Shown one piece after another: positions 7,848 through 15,784 of a DNA stretch of 64,000 bases (within the stretch, counting starts at the first letter, position 1; every line of letters starts with the position of its first letter). Source of the stretch: Clostridium cellulovorans 743B (GTDB lineage Bacteria; Bacillota; Clostridia; Clostridiales; Clostridiaceae). The notes beneath the pieces were generated by a model. That model was not told where the DNA came from, did not search any database, and saw only the letters and a list, made by a program, of their open reading frames with translations. The position numbers and the translations under genes are program-made. The stretch is from the NCBI RefSeq assembly GCF_000145275.1, contig NC_014393.1, positions 1,798,001-1,862,000 on the forward strand. The letters are read 5' to 3'.

Positions 7848-9851
7848 ATGAAATCAATTACGAAACAAAATAATATTTCTAAAGCAACCTTAGGTGGGAT
7901 TTTAATAACTTTAGGTGTAGTTTATGGAGATATTGGAACTTCACCACTTTATGTGATGAAATCAGTGCTTAATGGAAATGGTGGCTTAGAAAGCATATCT
8001 GAGAATTTTATCCTTGGAACCTTGTCTATGGTTTTTTGGACAATCTCTATTTTGACAACTATAAAATATGTTCTAATTACTTTAAAAGCAGATAATAAGG
8101 GTGAAGGTGGAATTTTTTCTCTTTTTACATTAGTTCGTAGGCGCGCAAAGTGGCTTATCATTCCAGCTATTATTGGTGGATCTACGTTGCTTGCTGATGG
8201 AATGTTAACCCCTGCAGTGACCATAACTTCAGCAGTTGAAGGGCTAAAGCTAATTCCAAGTTTTGACGCCATTTTTGGTAATAACCAAAACAATATTATT
8301 ATAATTGTAATAGCGATTATAAGTATTTTATTTTTTATTCAACATTTTGGGACAGATTTAATTGGAAAGATGTTTGGCCCAATTATGCTTATTTGGTTTT
8401 GTACTTTAGCGTTCATGGGAATTATTAATATTTCTCATGATTGGACATTGTTGCGTGCATTGTCTCCACACTATGCAATTAAAACTCTTTTTAGTAGCGA
8501 AAATAAATTAGGATTTTTTATTCTTGGTAGTATATTCTTATCGTCGACAGGTGCTGAGGCTCTTTACTCAGATCTTGGACATGTTGGCAGAAATAATATC
8601 TATTGCTCTTGGCCTTTTGTTAAAATATGTTTATTGTTAAACTATTTTGGACAAGGAGCTTGGCTATTAGCAGCAAAGGAAAATCCTATGTATCTTAATA
8701 TGAAGGACTTAAATCCGTTTTTTCAAATGGTTCCATCAGGTCTTTTGATTTTTTCTATAATAATTTCAACTTTGGCTGCAATTATTGCTTCACAGGCCCT
8801 AATTTCAGGATCTTTTACACTTGTTTCTGAAGCAATTAAATTGAATTTATTTCCTAGATTACATATTAAGTATCCATCTAATTCTAAAGGACAGCTATAT
8901 ATACCATCAATTAATAATCTTTTATGGGTTGTTTGTATTGGAATAGTTCTTTACTTTAAAAATTCTGAACATATGGAAGCAGCTTATGGACTAGCGATTA
9001 CAGTTACTATGTTAATGACGACTATTCTCTTATTCAACTATTTATTAAAGAAGAAGACTCCATTTATTCTTGCTTTAGCTATGCTTATTGGCTTTGGTAC
9101 AATTGAATTCTCCTTCTTCATTGCAAACATCATTAAATTTATGCATGGAGGATTTGTAGCTGTGCTGATTGCTTTAGCAATTTTATCTATTATGTATATT
9201 TGGATCAAAGGACATTATATTAAAATGGGTTTATTAGAAGATGTTCCAATTGAAGATTATAAGAACCAATTAGATAAATTACGCCAAGATGCGGATCGTC
9301 CTAAATATGCATCAAACCTTGTATATTTAACTAGTTGCCAAAAACCTAAGCATGTTGAAAGAAAAATAATGTACTCTATTTTAGATAAAAGACCTAAGAG
9401 AGCAGAGGTTTACTGGTTTGTTAATATCGATGTTACTGATGAGCCTTACTTAGCTGAATATACCATAGACACTTTAGGAACATCCAATATTGTAAAAGTT
9501 CAATTAAATCTTGGATTCAGAGTAGAACAAAAGTTAAATGTTTTTCTACGTCAAATTTCAACTGAATTAGTTGAGAGTGGTGAAATAGAACTTCAATCTA
9601 GAACCTATACCATCATGCCAGAACGAAAAGTCAGTGATTTCCGTTTTGTTTTAATTAATGAACATCTTTCATATGAGTCAGAATTAAATGCTTGGAAATC
9701 ACTTATACTTAGGGCTAAATTATTTATAAAAGTATTCACTGTTTCTCCAGCAAAGTGGTTCGGACTTGAGACTAGTGATGTTTATATTGAGAAAGTTCCA
9801 TTATTTGTAGGACACTCTGATTCTACAATTTTAAAAAGAGTTGAGAAATAA
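7848..9851 (+). CDS. kup: Low-affinity potassium transport protein Kup
   Basis: Proton-coupled K+ importer of the KUP/HAK/KT family. The N-terminal signature LGVVYGDIGTSPLYV is complete, and about 12 hydrophobic helices fill residues 15-455. They include the family motifs GGIFSLF and LLADGMLTPAVTI. A cytoplasmic domain of about 210 residues follows. 667 aa is full length. The start is the ATG at 7848 with AAGGAAG 7 nt upstream; the TTG at 7842 lies too close to that site. It stands alone, closed by a strong terminator. Confidence 0.95.
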   Translation: MKSITKQNNISKATLGGILITLGVVYGDIGTSPLYVMKSVLNGNGGLESISENFILGTLSMVFWTISILTTIKYVLITLKADNKGEGGIFSLFTLVRRRAKWLIIPAIIGGSTLLADGMLTPAVTITSAVEGLKLIPSFDAIFGNNQNNIIIIVIAIISILFFIQHFGTDLIGKMFGPIMLIWFCTLAFMGIINISHDWTLLRALSPHYAIKTLFSSENKLGFFILGSIFLSSTGAEALYSDLGHVGRNNIYCSWPFVKICLLLNYFGQGAWLLAAKENPMYLNMKDLNPFFQMVPSGLLIFSIIISTLAAIIASQALISGSFTLVSEAIKLNLFPRLHIKYPSNSKGQLYIPSINNLLWVVCIGIVLYFKNSEHMEAAYGLAITVTMLMTTILLFNYLLKKKTPFILALAMLIGFGTIEFSFFIANIIKFMHGGFVAVLIALAILSIMYIWIKGHYIKMGLLEDVPIEDYKNQLDKLRQDADRPKYASNLVYLTSCQKPKHVERKIMYSILDKRPKRAEVYWFVNIDVTDEPYLAEYTIDTLGTSNIVKVQLNLGFRVEQKLNVFLRQISTELVESGEIELQSRTYTIMPERKVSDFRFVLINEHLSYESELNAWKSLILRAKLFIKVFTVSPAKWFGLETSDVYIEKVPLFVGHSDSTILKRVEK

Positions 9852-9951
9852 CTTTCTTTTAATTTTAGAGGTTTTCTTATTTAAATATTAGAAATAGCTT
9901 AAAGATAAGAACTTATAAATAAGTTTTGAAAAAGGAAGAAAAAATAAACTT

Positions 9952-10010
9952 TACCCTATCAGATAGACACAGAAAAGAGGTTGTGTTTAATCAGATAGGG
10001 TATTTTTATT
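9952..10010 (+). terminator. Intrinsic terminator after kup
   Basis: TACCCTATC at 9952-9960 and GATAGGGTA at 9994-10002 form the outer stem. AGACACA/TGTGTTT extends it inside, and TATTTTTATTT follows. It lies about 100 nt after the kup stop. Confidence 0.85.
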
Positions 10011-10031
10011 TAGCAGGCAATAAGCCATATT

Positions 10032-10068
10032 AAGAAAGCCTGTTCAAAGAAACAGCTTTCTTTTTTTG
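10032..10068 (+). terminator. Second hairpin-T terminator
   Basis: AAGAAAGC-CTGTT pairs with AACAG-CTTTCTT (one bulged C), followed by eight T residues. It probably backs up the kup terminator and separates kup from the convergent yjfB-like gene. Confidence 0.7.
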
Positions 10069-10102
10069 TCTATCCCTGAAAAAGAAGTCAGATTACCTCT
10101 TT

Positions 10103-10279
10103 TTAGGCTTTAGCGTCTAAAATACTACCAAGGTTTGGATTAGCGCTAAGTTCCATCATTTTTACAAGTTCTTGAGTATTAGTTTCTGAAACGTCCATAA
10201 TTTTTTTAGTCAGTGCTACGCCAACTTGCGCGGAAAGATCATATTGCTTCATTACAGTTGATAGAGCAACTATATCCAT
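10103..10279 (-). CDS. YjfB family putative motility protein
   Basis: 58 aa. It begins MDIVALST and ends NPNLGSILDAKA, with VALTKKIMDVSETNTQELV in the middle. This is the pattern of the small YjfB family (PF14070), called putative motility protein in many Firmicutes. The ATG at 10279 is chosen because AAGGAG lies 9 nt upstream. No flagellar genes are in the window, so the motility link is only family knowledge. Confidence 0.75.
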   Translation of the reverse strand: MDIVALSTVMKQYDLSAQVGVALTKKIMDVSETNTQELVKMMELSANPNLGSILDAKA

Positions 10280-10489
10280 TAAGACCAACTCCTTTAGTTA
10301 TATTACCTTGGTAACTAATGTATCGGCTTAAAAAACAAAAACTTGATGCTATGAAGAATGAGAAGAAATTCGTCAATGAAATTAAAAAAGTTCTTGACTT
10401 GGAGTTAAGTCCAAGGAATAGAATTTAAACTATCAGGAAGGAATAAAGCAAAATCAAATAAAATCATATAAGGAAGTAGGAAGGAAAAT

Positions 10490-11026
10490 ATGGGGAATTT
10501 AAAAGAAGCAAACTATCTAATTGCCTATTATTCACGTAAAGGAAACAACTATGTTAGTGGCAAGATTGTGGATTTACCAGTGGGTAATACTGAAGTGGCA
10601 GCAAATATCATTGAAGAAATTATAGGAGGCGAACTTTTCCACATTGATACAGTGCAAACTTATCCTAAGGATTATACAGAAACCACAAATGTTGCAAAGA
10701 GAGAACTAAACAGCAATGCTAGACCAGAACTTGCTGATTACTTAGAAAGTATAGATGCTTATGATGTAATATTTTTAGGTTATCCTAATTGGTGGGGAAC
10801 TGCACCAATGGCAGTGTTTACATTTTTAGAGGAACATGACTTTTCAGGAAAGACGATTATTCCATTTTGTACTCATGAAGGAAGCGGATTTGGGCATAGT
10901 GAAAAGGATATTGCTGAGGCTTGTCCTAATGCAACGATTTTGCAAGGGTTAGCTATTCATGGCACTAGCGTAAATTTTTCCAAAAAAGATATTGCTAATT
11001 GGTTGAATAAGAATGGTGTGATTTAG
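10490..11026 (+). CDS. Flavodoxin-family protein
   Basis: 178 aa, single flavodoxin domain of the flavodoxin_4 type. The N-terminal strand and FMN phosphate loop read YLIAYYSRKGNNYV. Later parts include FLGYPNWWGTAPMAVFTFL (FMN isoalloxazine loop) and PFCTHEGSGFGHSEKDI, both typical of this subgroup. It probably carries electrons or reduces quinone-like substrates. It precedes the aldo-keto reductase by 45 nt and the MerR regulator beyond, a common redox/aldehyde-stress arrangement that is probably one operon. A short frame at 10318-10428 upstream (36 codons, MYRLKKQKLDAM...) may be a fragment or noise. Confidence 0.88.
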   Translation: MGNLKEANYLIAYYSRKGNNYVSGKIVDLPVGNTEVAANIIEEIIGGELFHIDTVQTYPKDYTETTNVAKRELNSNARPELADYLESIDAYDVIFLGYPNWWGTAPMAVFTFLEEHDFSGKTIIPFCTHEGSGFGHSEKDIAEACPNATILQGLAIHGTSVNFSKKDIANWLNKNGVI

Positions 11027-11071
11027 TTCAAAATGAAATAATACAAGAGTGTATAAGGAAGGTGAGATATT

Positions 11072-11917
11072 ATGGAATATGTAATACTAAACAATGGTAC
11101 TAAAATGCCAATTTTGGGATATGGAGTTTATCAGATTGCAGATCAAGAAGAATGTGAAAAATGTGTGTTAGATGCAATTAGTGTGGGTTACCGCTCTATT
11201 GATACTGCACAAGCATATGGTAATGAAGAAGCTGTAGGAAAAGCAATTAAGAAATCTGGTGTTCCTAGAGAAGAATTCTTCATTACTACTAAGGTGTGGA
11301 TTTCAAATGCAGGTTATGAAAAGGCTAAGAAATCTATAGAAGAATCCCTTGAAAAAATGCAGCTTGATTATTTAGATTTAGTATTAATACATCAACCGTT
11401 TAATGATTATTATGGAACATATCGTGCAATGGAGGATTTATATAAGGCTGGAAAAATCAGAGCTATAGGTGTTAGTAATTTCTATCCTGATAGATTAATT
11501 GATTTAATACAGTTTAATGAAATTATACCTACAATCAATCAGGTTGAGACACATCCATTTAATCAACAGGTAGAAGCTCAGGAAATTATGAAGAAATATG
11601 CAGTACAGATTGAATCTTGGGGACCTTTTGCTGAAGGTAAAAATGGTATGTTTACTAATGAAATTTTGAAAAACGTTGGGGAAAAGTATAAAAAATCCAA
11701 TGCTCAGGTTGCATTAAGATATTTAATTCAAAGAGGCGTAGTGGTTATTCCAAAATCAGTACGTAAGGAACGAATGATTGAAAATTTTGATGTGTTTGAT
11801 TTTCAATTATCAAAAGAGGATATGGATATAATTGCTACATTAGATACAAAAGAAAGCGCATTTTTCTCTCACTATGATCCAAAAGTAGTAGAGTTTTTAA
11901 CAGGTTTAGGTAAGTAG
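11072..11917 (+). CDS. Aldo/keto reductase
   Basis: 281 aa, NADPH-dependent (beta/alpha)8-barrel reductase of aldehydes and ketones. The catalytic tetrad is complete: D44, Y49 (in SIDTAQAYGNE), K74 (TTKVW) and H107 (LVLIHQP). The C-terminal NADPH-binding segment VVVIPKSVRKERMIEN is present. The start is backed by AAGGTGAG. Grouping with a flavodoxin and a MerR regulator suggests response to reactive carbonyls or quinones, similar to the B. subtilis adhR-linked genes; this is inference from context. Confidence 0.93.
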   Translation: MEYVILNNGTKMPILGYGVYQIADQEECEKCVLDAISVGYRSIDTAQAYGNEEAVGKAIKKSGVPREEFFITTKVWISNAGYEKAKKSIEESLEKMQLDYLDLVLIHQPFNDYYGTYRAMEDLYKAGKIRAIGVSNFYPDRLIDLIQFNEIIPTINQVETHPFNQQVEAQEIMKKYAVQIESWGPFAEGKNGMFTNEILKNVGEKYKKSNAQVALRYLIQRGVVVIPKSVRKERMIENFDVFDFQLSKEDMDIIATLDTKESAFFSHYDPKVVEFLTGLGK

Positions 11918-12002
11918 ATGAAAAATAGACTATGATAGTATTTCTATTATTGCTTGAAAAAATAATAGAGATAATTAAACTAGCTAATGGGGGTGAAATA
12001 GC

Positions 12003-12389
12003 ATGACTATTTCGGAGGTAAGTAAAAAATATGAGCTATCACAAGATACACTTCGCTACTATGAACGTATTGGACTCATTCCTCCAGTAAATCGAAATAA
12101 AAGTGGGATAAGAGATTATACGGAGGAAGATTGCAGATGGGTCGAATTTATAAAATGTATGAGAGCTTCAGGGCTTCCAATTGAAGTGTTGATTGAGTAT
12201 GTTGCACTATTTCAAAAGGGAGATGAAACAATAGAGGCTAGAAAAGATATTTTAGTTGAGCAACATAAGGTATTAGTGGAAAAGATGGAGGAAATTAAAA
12301 AAACTATTGAGCGTTTAGACTATAAAATAACAATATATGAGGACTCTATTGTTGAAAAAGAAAAAGATCTAAAAAAGCTAGAGGATTAG
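12003..12389 (+). CDS. MerR-family transcriptional regulator (AdhR-like)
   Basis: 128 aa. The N-terminal winged helix-turn-helix of the MerR family is clear (TISEVSKKYELSQDTLRYYE, then RIGLIPPVNRNKSGIRDY). A long dimerisation helix (residues 80-128) follows. The family usually senses aldehydes through a single Cys; the cysteines at about positions 44 and 52 are candidates. It lies 85 nt downstream of the aldo-keto reductase and is closed by a terminator. It probably autoregulates the three-gene cluster, but I did not find a clear 19-bp-spacer promoter nearby. Confidence 0.9.
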   Translation: MTISEVSKKYELSQDTLRYYERIGLIPPVNRNKSGIRDYTEEDCRWVEFIKCMRASGLPIEVLIEYVALFQKGDETIEARKDILVEQHKVLVEKMEEIKKTIERLDYKITIYEDSIVEKEKDLKKLED

Positions 12390-12449
12390 TTGAGATCATA
12401 GTCTAAGGATTAAATATTTGTAGATTGTAGAATAACACAAATATAAGCT

Positions 12450-12490
12450 AAAAATGACTGGATGTTTTTTTACCATTCCAGTCATTTTTA
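12450..12490 (+). terminator. Intrinsic terminator after the merR gene
   Basis: A perfect 13-bp stem, AAAAATGACTGGA at 12450-12462 with TCCAGTCATTTTT at 12477-12489. Its own 3' arm supplies the T tract, and the A-rich 5' arm allows it to work in both directions. Confidence 0.88.
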
Positions 12491-12811
12491 TGTAACGGCA
12501 CAATTGAGACTAGACTTAAAATTTAGAATTGTAAATTCACGAACTGGATAAATTTCATTACATTATCATATGTATAGGGTATTTACTTCCACATGGGCAA
12601 GTTTGGGACTTGGGCAACTGTGTTTGTTGACTGGGTGATAATTTTTGTAGGTATATATATTAATGGAAAATGGACTAGGTTTAGAGTAATTAGATAAAAC
12701 AAAAATATCTTTCCTTAGAGTTAGCTCTAAGTAGTATTATTTTTAGATAAAGAGATTGTTATATACAAAATCATTATTTAAAGATAGAATTATAAAAAAC
12801 TCATATAAGTG
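12491..12811. other. Intergenic region upstream of the metallo-beta-lactamase gene
   Basis: Mostly AT-rich without clear signals. A 34-codon frame from ATG 12593 (MGKFGTWATVFVDWVIIFVG...) encodes one hydrophobic helix and ends in RFRVIR. It has no good ribosome-binding site and may be a fragment of a lost membrane gene. No other gene is supported. Confidence 0.4.
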
Positions 12812-12917
12812 ATGCTCTAAATCTTTGATTTAGCTAGTGGAACTTACTCCTCACAGGAATCGAGAAGGAGTTTCCTTGTTTTAGCATTAGATTTTAAGGG
12901 GCTAGGAGGAGTAAGTT
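12812..12917 (+). promoter_or_regulatory. Structured leader that can mask the ribosome-binding site
   Basis: AACTTACTCCTC at 12841-12852 is perfectly complementary over 12 nt to GAGGAGTAAGTT at 12906-12917, which contains the Shine-Dalgarno sequence and touches the TTG start codon. The same ACTCC can instead pair with GGAGT at 12867-12871. A 7-bp hairpin CTAAATC-TTT-GATTTAG precedes it. Two mutually exclusive pairings around a start site are what translational riboswitches or RNA thermometers look like. I recognise no known ligand class. Confidence 0.5.
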
Positions 12918-14091
12918 GAGAAGAGAAAAATGGAAAAGGAGAAAAAAAGTGATAATATACTTATTCAGTTTCTTAGTTATAGTATCTATAGGAATTACAG
13001 CGTTTTTAAATTTTAATCCGACCTTTGGTGGTAAGGCTACTAAGGAAGAAAAAGAGTATTATAAGCAGCTTGGTAATTATGAAAATGGTAAATTTGTTAA
13101 CGACAGTCTAACGGATATGAAAATGAATTTAGCTGACACTTTATCAATGGCTAAAGATTTTTTTGTAGGTGGTAAAGACCGTAATCCAAAGGGGCAAATT
13201 TCTGTTGAACCAATTGATTGGGATTTAATCAATAGTAAAAAAGATAGCTTAACTTGGCTTGGGCATTCGGCTTTTCTAGTTAGTATTAATAATAAAAAAT
13301 TATTATTAGATCCAATGCTAGGACCTATGGCGTCACCAGTTTCCTTTGCTGGTAGTAAAAGATATGAATATAATAAGGATATACTAGATCTTATTGATAA
13401 AATGCCAGCTATTGATGGAGTATTTATATCACATGACCATTATGACCACTTAGATTATCAATCTATTTTAAAGTTAGACAGTAAGGTATCTTATTTTTAT
13501 GTTCCTCTTGGGGTAGGTTCTCACTTGGTTCGATGGGGTGTTCAAAAAGGAAAAATCATTGAACTGAATTGGTGGGAGGAAATGAACTTTCAAGGTTTAA
13601 CTGTAGCATTAACACCTTCTAGGCATTTCTCAGGAAGAGGATTATTTAATTCTAACTCTACCTTATGGGGAGGTTGGGTAATTTTGGGGAAGGATACACG
13701 ACTATATACCAGTGGTGATGGTGGTTATGGACCTCATTTTAAGGAGATTGGGGAAAAATATGGAGCTTTTGATATCACTTTAATTGAAGGCGCTCAATAT
13801 GACAAGCGTTGGGCAGATATTCATATGACACCAGAACAATCTGTACAAGCAAACATAGATGTAAATGGCAAGAACATGATGTTAATGCATTGGGGAGCTT
13901 TTTCCTTAGCCTTTCATGGATGGAAAGAGCCAATAGAACGAGCATCAATAGAAGCAGAAAAAACAGGAATCAATTTGATTGCACCTAAGATTGGTGAAAC
14001 TATACCATTAGGTTCAGAAGTATACAAATCTAGAACTTCATGGTGGGAAAAGGACTTAAGTAAAGCAGAAGAATCTAAAAAATCAACATAA
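12916..14091 (+). CDS. Membrane-anchored metallo-beta-lactamase-fold hydrolase (NAPE-PLD/UlaG-like)
   Basis: 391 aa. One N-terminal membrane helix (about residues 11-31) is followed by an extracytoplasmic metallo-beta-lactamase-fold domain. The metal-binding box HDHYDHLD is at 173-180, with LTWLGHSAF and KLLLDPMLG ahead of it and LMHWGAFSLAFHGW later. This set resembles NAPE-hydrolysing phospholipase D and UlaG-type enzymes, so a lipid or phosphodiester substrate is possible, but the real substrate is unknown. The start is a TTG at 12916 after AGGAGG, inside the leader stem described separately. Confidence 0.85.
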   Translation: MRREKWKRRKKVIIYLFSFLVIVSIGITAFLNFNPTFGGKATKEEKEYYKQLGNYENGKFVNDSLTDMKMNLADTLSMAKDFFVGGKDRNPKGQISVEPIDWDLINSKKDSLTWLGHSAFLVSINNKKLLLDPMLGPMASPVSFAGSKRYEYNKDILDLIDKMPAIDGVFISHDHYDHLDYQSILKLDSKVSYFYVPLGVGSHLVRWGVQKGKIIELNWWEEMNFQGLTVALTPSRHFSGRGLFNSNSTLWGGWVILGKDTRLYTSGDGGYGPHFKEIGEKYGAFDITLIEGAQYDKRWADIHMTPEQSVQANIDVNGKNMMLMHWGAFSLAFHGWKEPIERASIEAEKTGINLIAPKIGETIPLGSEVYKSRTSWWEKDLSKAEESKKST

Positions 14092-14433
14092 CTATATAGA
14101 AAAAATGCTAGTATATCTTAAAAATAGCCATGTTAAAGAATAGTGTTGATAGAATAATATCTCTTAAGGAAAATAATTTTGAAGTAAGACTCAAAAGTTG
14201 AACAGAATTTAATTAATCAAGGTGAAAGGACTGAAACCTGAATTAAACAGAGATTAGTCCTTTTAACTTTTCTGTATCCGTTTATTATTATGATAAGTAT
14301 GTAAGTAATTACTTCTTCGATGAATTTGTGTATATAAGTTCCATTTAAGTTACTACATTAATTTGTACACGCAGTTAAAATTAATGTAGTTTCTTTATTG
14401 CAACATATATTATCAAAACCTTTGTAAAGACTT
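14092..14433. other. Intergenic region with two hairpins between convergent genes
   Basis: It holds an AAAGGACT/AGTCCTTT hairpin (14225-14262, followed by TAACTTTT) and the stronger ACTACATTAA hairpin listed separately. I see no gene. Confidence 0.5.
14352..14397 (+). terminator. Terminator of the ACTACATTAA hairpin family
   Basis: ACTACATTAATTT at 14352-14364 pairs perfectly with AAATTAATGTAGT at 14378-14390, then TTCTTTATT. The same arm sequence recurs after GH9 copies 1 and 2 (21561 and 23964). Confidence 0.8.
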
Positions 14434-14967
14434 TTAAGATAGAGTTGCTTGGAAGCATAATATTCCATCACTAAAGCCTTTTATAATATTATCATCATGT
14501 TTTATATACACTGGGTTACAGCCATAAACAGGATGAATATATTTTACTTCGATATCCCTAGTTTCTGTTGTGTCACAAAGTTCTTTTAGAATAAACATTC
14601 CTTGTACAACTGGATTATCTGTAAGATGAATTGAATTTGTATCGCCTACTAAGTTACTGAAGTTTGCAATTTCCTCTTTTGAAAAATTACGCCATAAGGT
14701 ACCAGTATCTTCAACAATTTCTGGTTTAGTAGATTCTTTAACTGTTACATTCATCATTAAATAAATTGTTAATGTTTCTGTAATTTTATCATCAGCATAT
14801 CCACTACAGTTGATTATACAAAGTTTTCTATTGCTTTTTAGAATTTCATTTTTATAAGTTTCTTTACCTGATTTTTGTTGAAACCTTTGATATTTTATTT
14901 TAGCAATAAATGCTCCATCATAGAAAAAATCTTCCTTTGTAGTAAATGCTCTAAATAAATCTATCAT
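14434..14967 (-). CDS. MaoC-like hotdog-fold protein
   Basis: 177 aa. The second half contains FSNLVGDTNSIHLTDNPVVQGMFIL, matching the hydratase box of MaoC/FAS1-type hotdog proteins (ISGDxNPIHLDxxxAxxxGxxxVV...HGMLI pattern) with D and H in the expected places. The N-terminal half is divergent. It probably binds an acyl-CoA or acyl-ACP, but a true hydratase activity is uncertain. AGGAG lies 9 nt before the ATG. It stands alone and converges with the metallo-beta-lactamase gene. Confidence 0.65.
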   Translation of the reverse strand: MIDLFRAFTTKEDFFYDGAFIAKIKYQRFQQKSGKETYKNEILKSNRKLCIINCSGYADDKITETLTIYLMMNVTVKESTKPEIVEDTGTLWRNFSKEEIANFSNLVGDTNSIHLTDNPVVQGMFILKELCDTTETRDIEVKYIHPVYGCNPVYIKHDDNIIKGFSDGILCFQATLS

Positions 14968-15154
14968 TTCATTATTCTCCTATATCACTGTTATAATAGC
15001 TCATAAAATTTCTAAGTGTATTCTTATTTAATTATACAGAATGTTAACTTGAATTCCAATACTTAACATTTGTATATGTTGAATATTGGAAGAATTTATA
15101 GATTCTTATATCGTAAATTTAAGTTATCAATGAAATTTATCGCCTTGATTCTTT

Positions 15155-15607
15155 GTGATATCAGCAAAAGAAACTTTGCAAGATATTGATAAGCTAAAAA
15201 GACAAATGTTGTTCCTTCATAAGGCAGTTTGGCCACTGTGTGAAGTCATAGGTTCTTTGGAAAGAGATAGGGTTCAGATTATTAATGAGGAATCACTAAT
15301 ATATTTTAAAGAATTATATGATCATATAATTCAAGTTATGGACATAACAGAAACCTTAAGAGATATATTAGCCAGTATGTATATATATCTATCAAGCACT
15401 AGCAATAAAATGAACGAGATTATGAAGGTTTTGACGATTATTTCAACAATTTTCATTCCTCTTTCATTTATTGTAGTGTTATATCGAATGAATTTATCTA
15501 ATATGCCAGAGCTTAGTTGGCCATATATGCCCCCTGTGCTTTGGTTAATAATGATTTCAATTGTAGTTTCTATGATTGCATATTTTAAAAACAAAAAATG
15601 GTTGTAG
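15155..15607 (+). pseudogene. corA: N-terminally truncated CorA magnesium transporter with an altered GMN motif
   Basis: The frame matches only the C-terminal half of CorA. It has KRQMLFLHKAVWPL, the stalk helix, then TM1 (KVLTIISTIFIPLSFIVVLY) and TM2 ending KNKKWL. The N-terminal cytoplasmic domain (about 170 residues) is missing. An in-frame stop lies two codons before the only start (GTG 15155), and there is no ribosome-binding site. The pore signature GMN reads RMN (residues 111-113), and the conserved MPEL loop follows. GMN is essential for transport in CorA, so this is probably a dead fragment; an expressed short membrane protein cannot be fully excluded. Confidence 0.8.
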
Positions 15608-15668
15608 TCTTTGAAATCATAAGCAGTAGAAATTTAGTATAGTTATAGGAAAAGAATAGAGACCTTTC

Positions 15669-15752
15669 ATTTGCATACGAAAACTATGGGAGATTAAGTC
15701 TAGCGCTCATGGATAGGCGGTTGCATAGTTTTTAATTTGCATATGAAAACTA
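15669..15752. repeat. Direct repeat pair with hairpins between convergent genes
   Basis: ATTTGCATACGAAAACTA at 15669-15686 recurs with one mismatch at 15735-15752. Each copy begins a hairpin: AAAACTATG at 15680 pairs with CATAGTTTT at 15724-15732, and the second is the terminator at 15746-15784. Confidence 0.65.
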
Positions 15753-15784
15753 CGGTGTCCTTGCTAAGGCACCGTAGTTTTTTA
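15746..15784. terminator. Bidirectional intrinsic terminator
   Basis: AAAACTACGGTG at 15746-15757 pairs perfectly with CACCGTAGTTTT at 15770-15781, with T runs on both strands. It serves the corA remnant on the plus strand and nnr on the minus strand, whose stop codon it overlaps. Confidence 0.85.
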
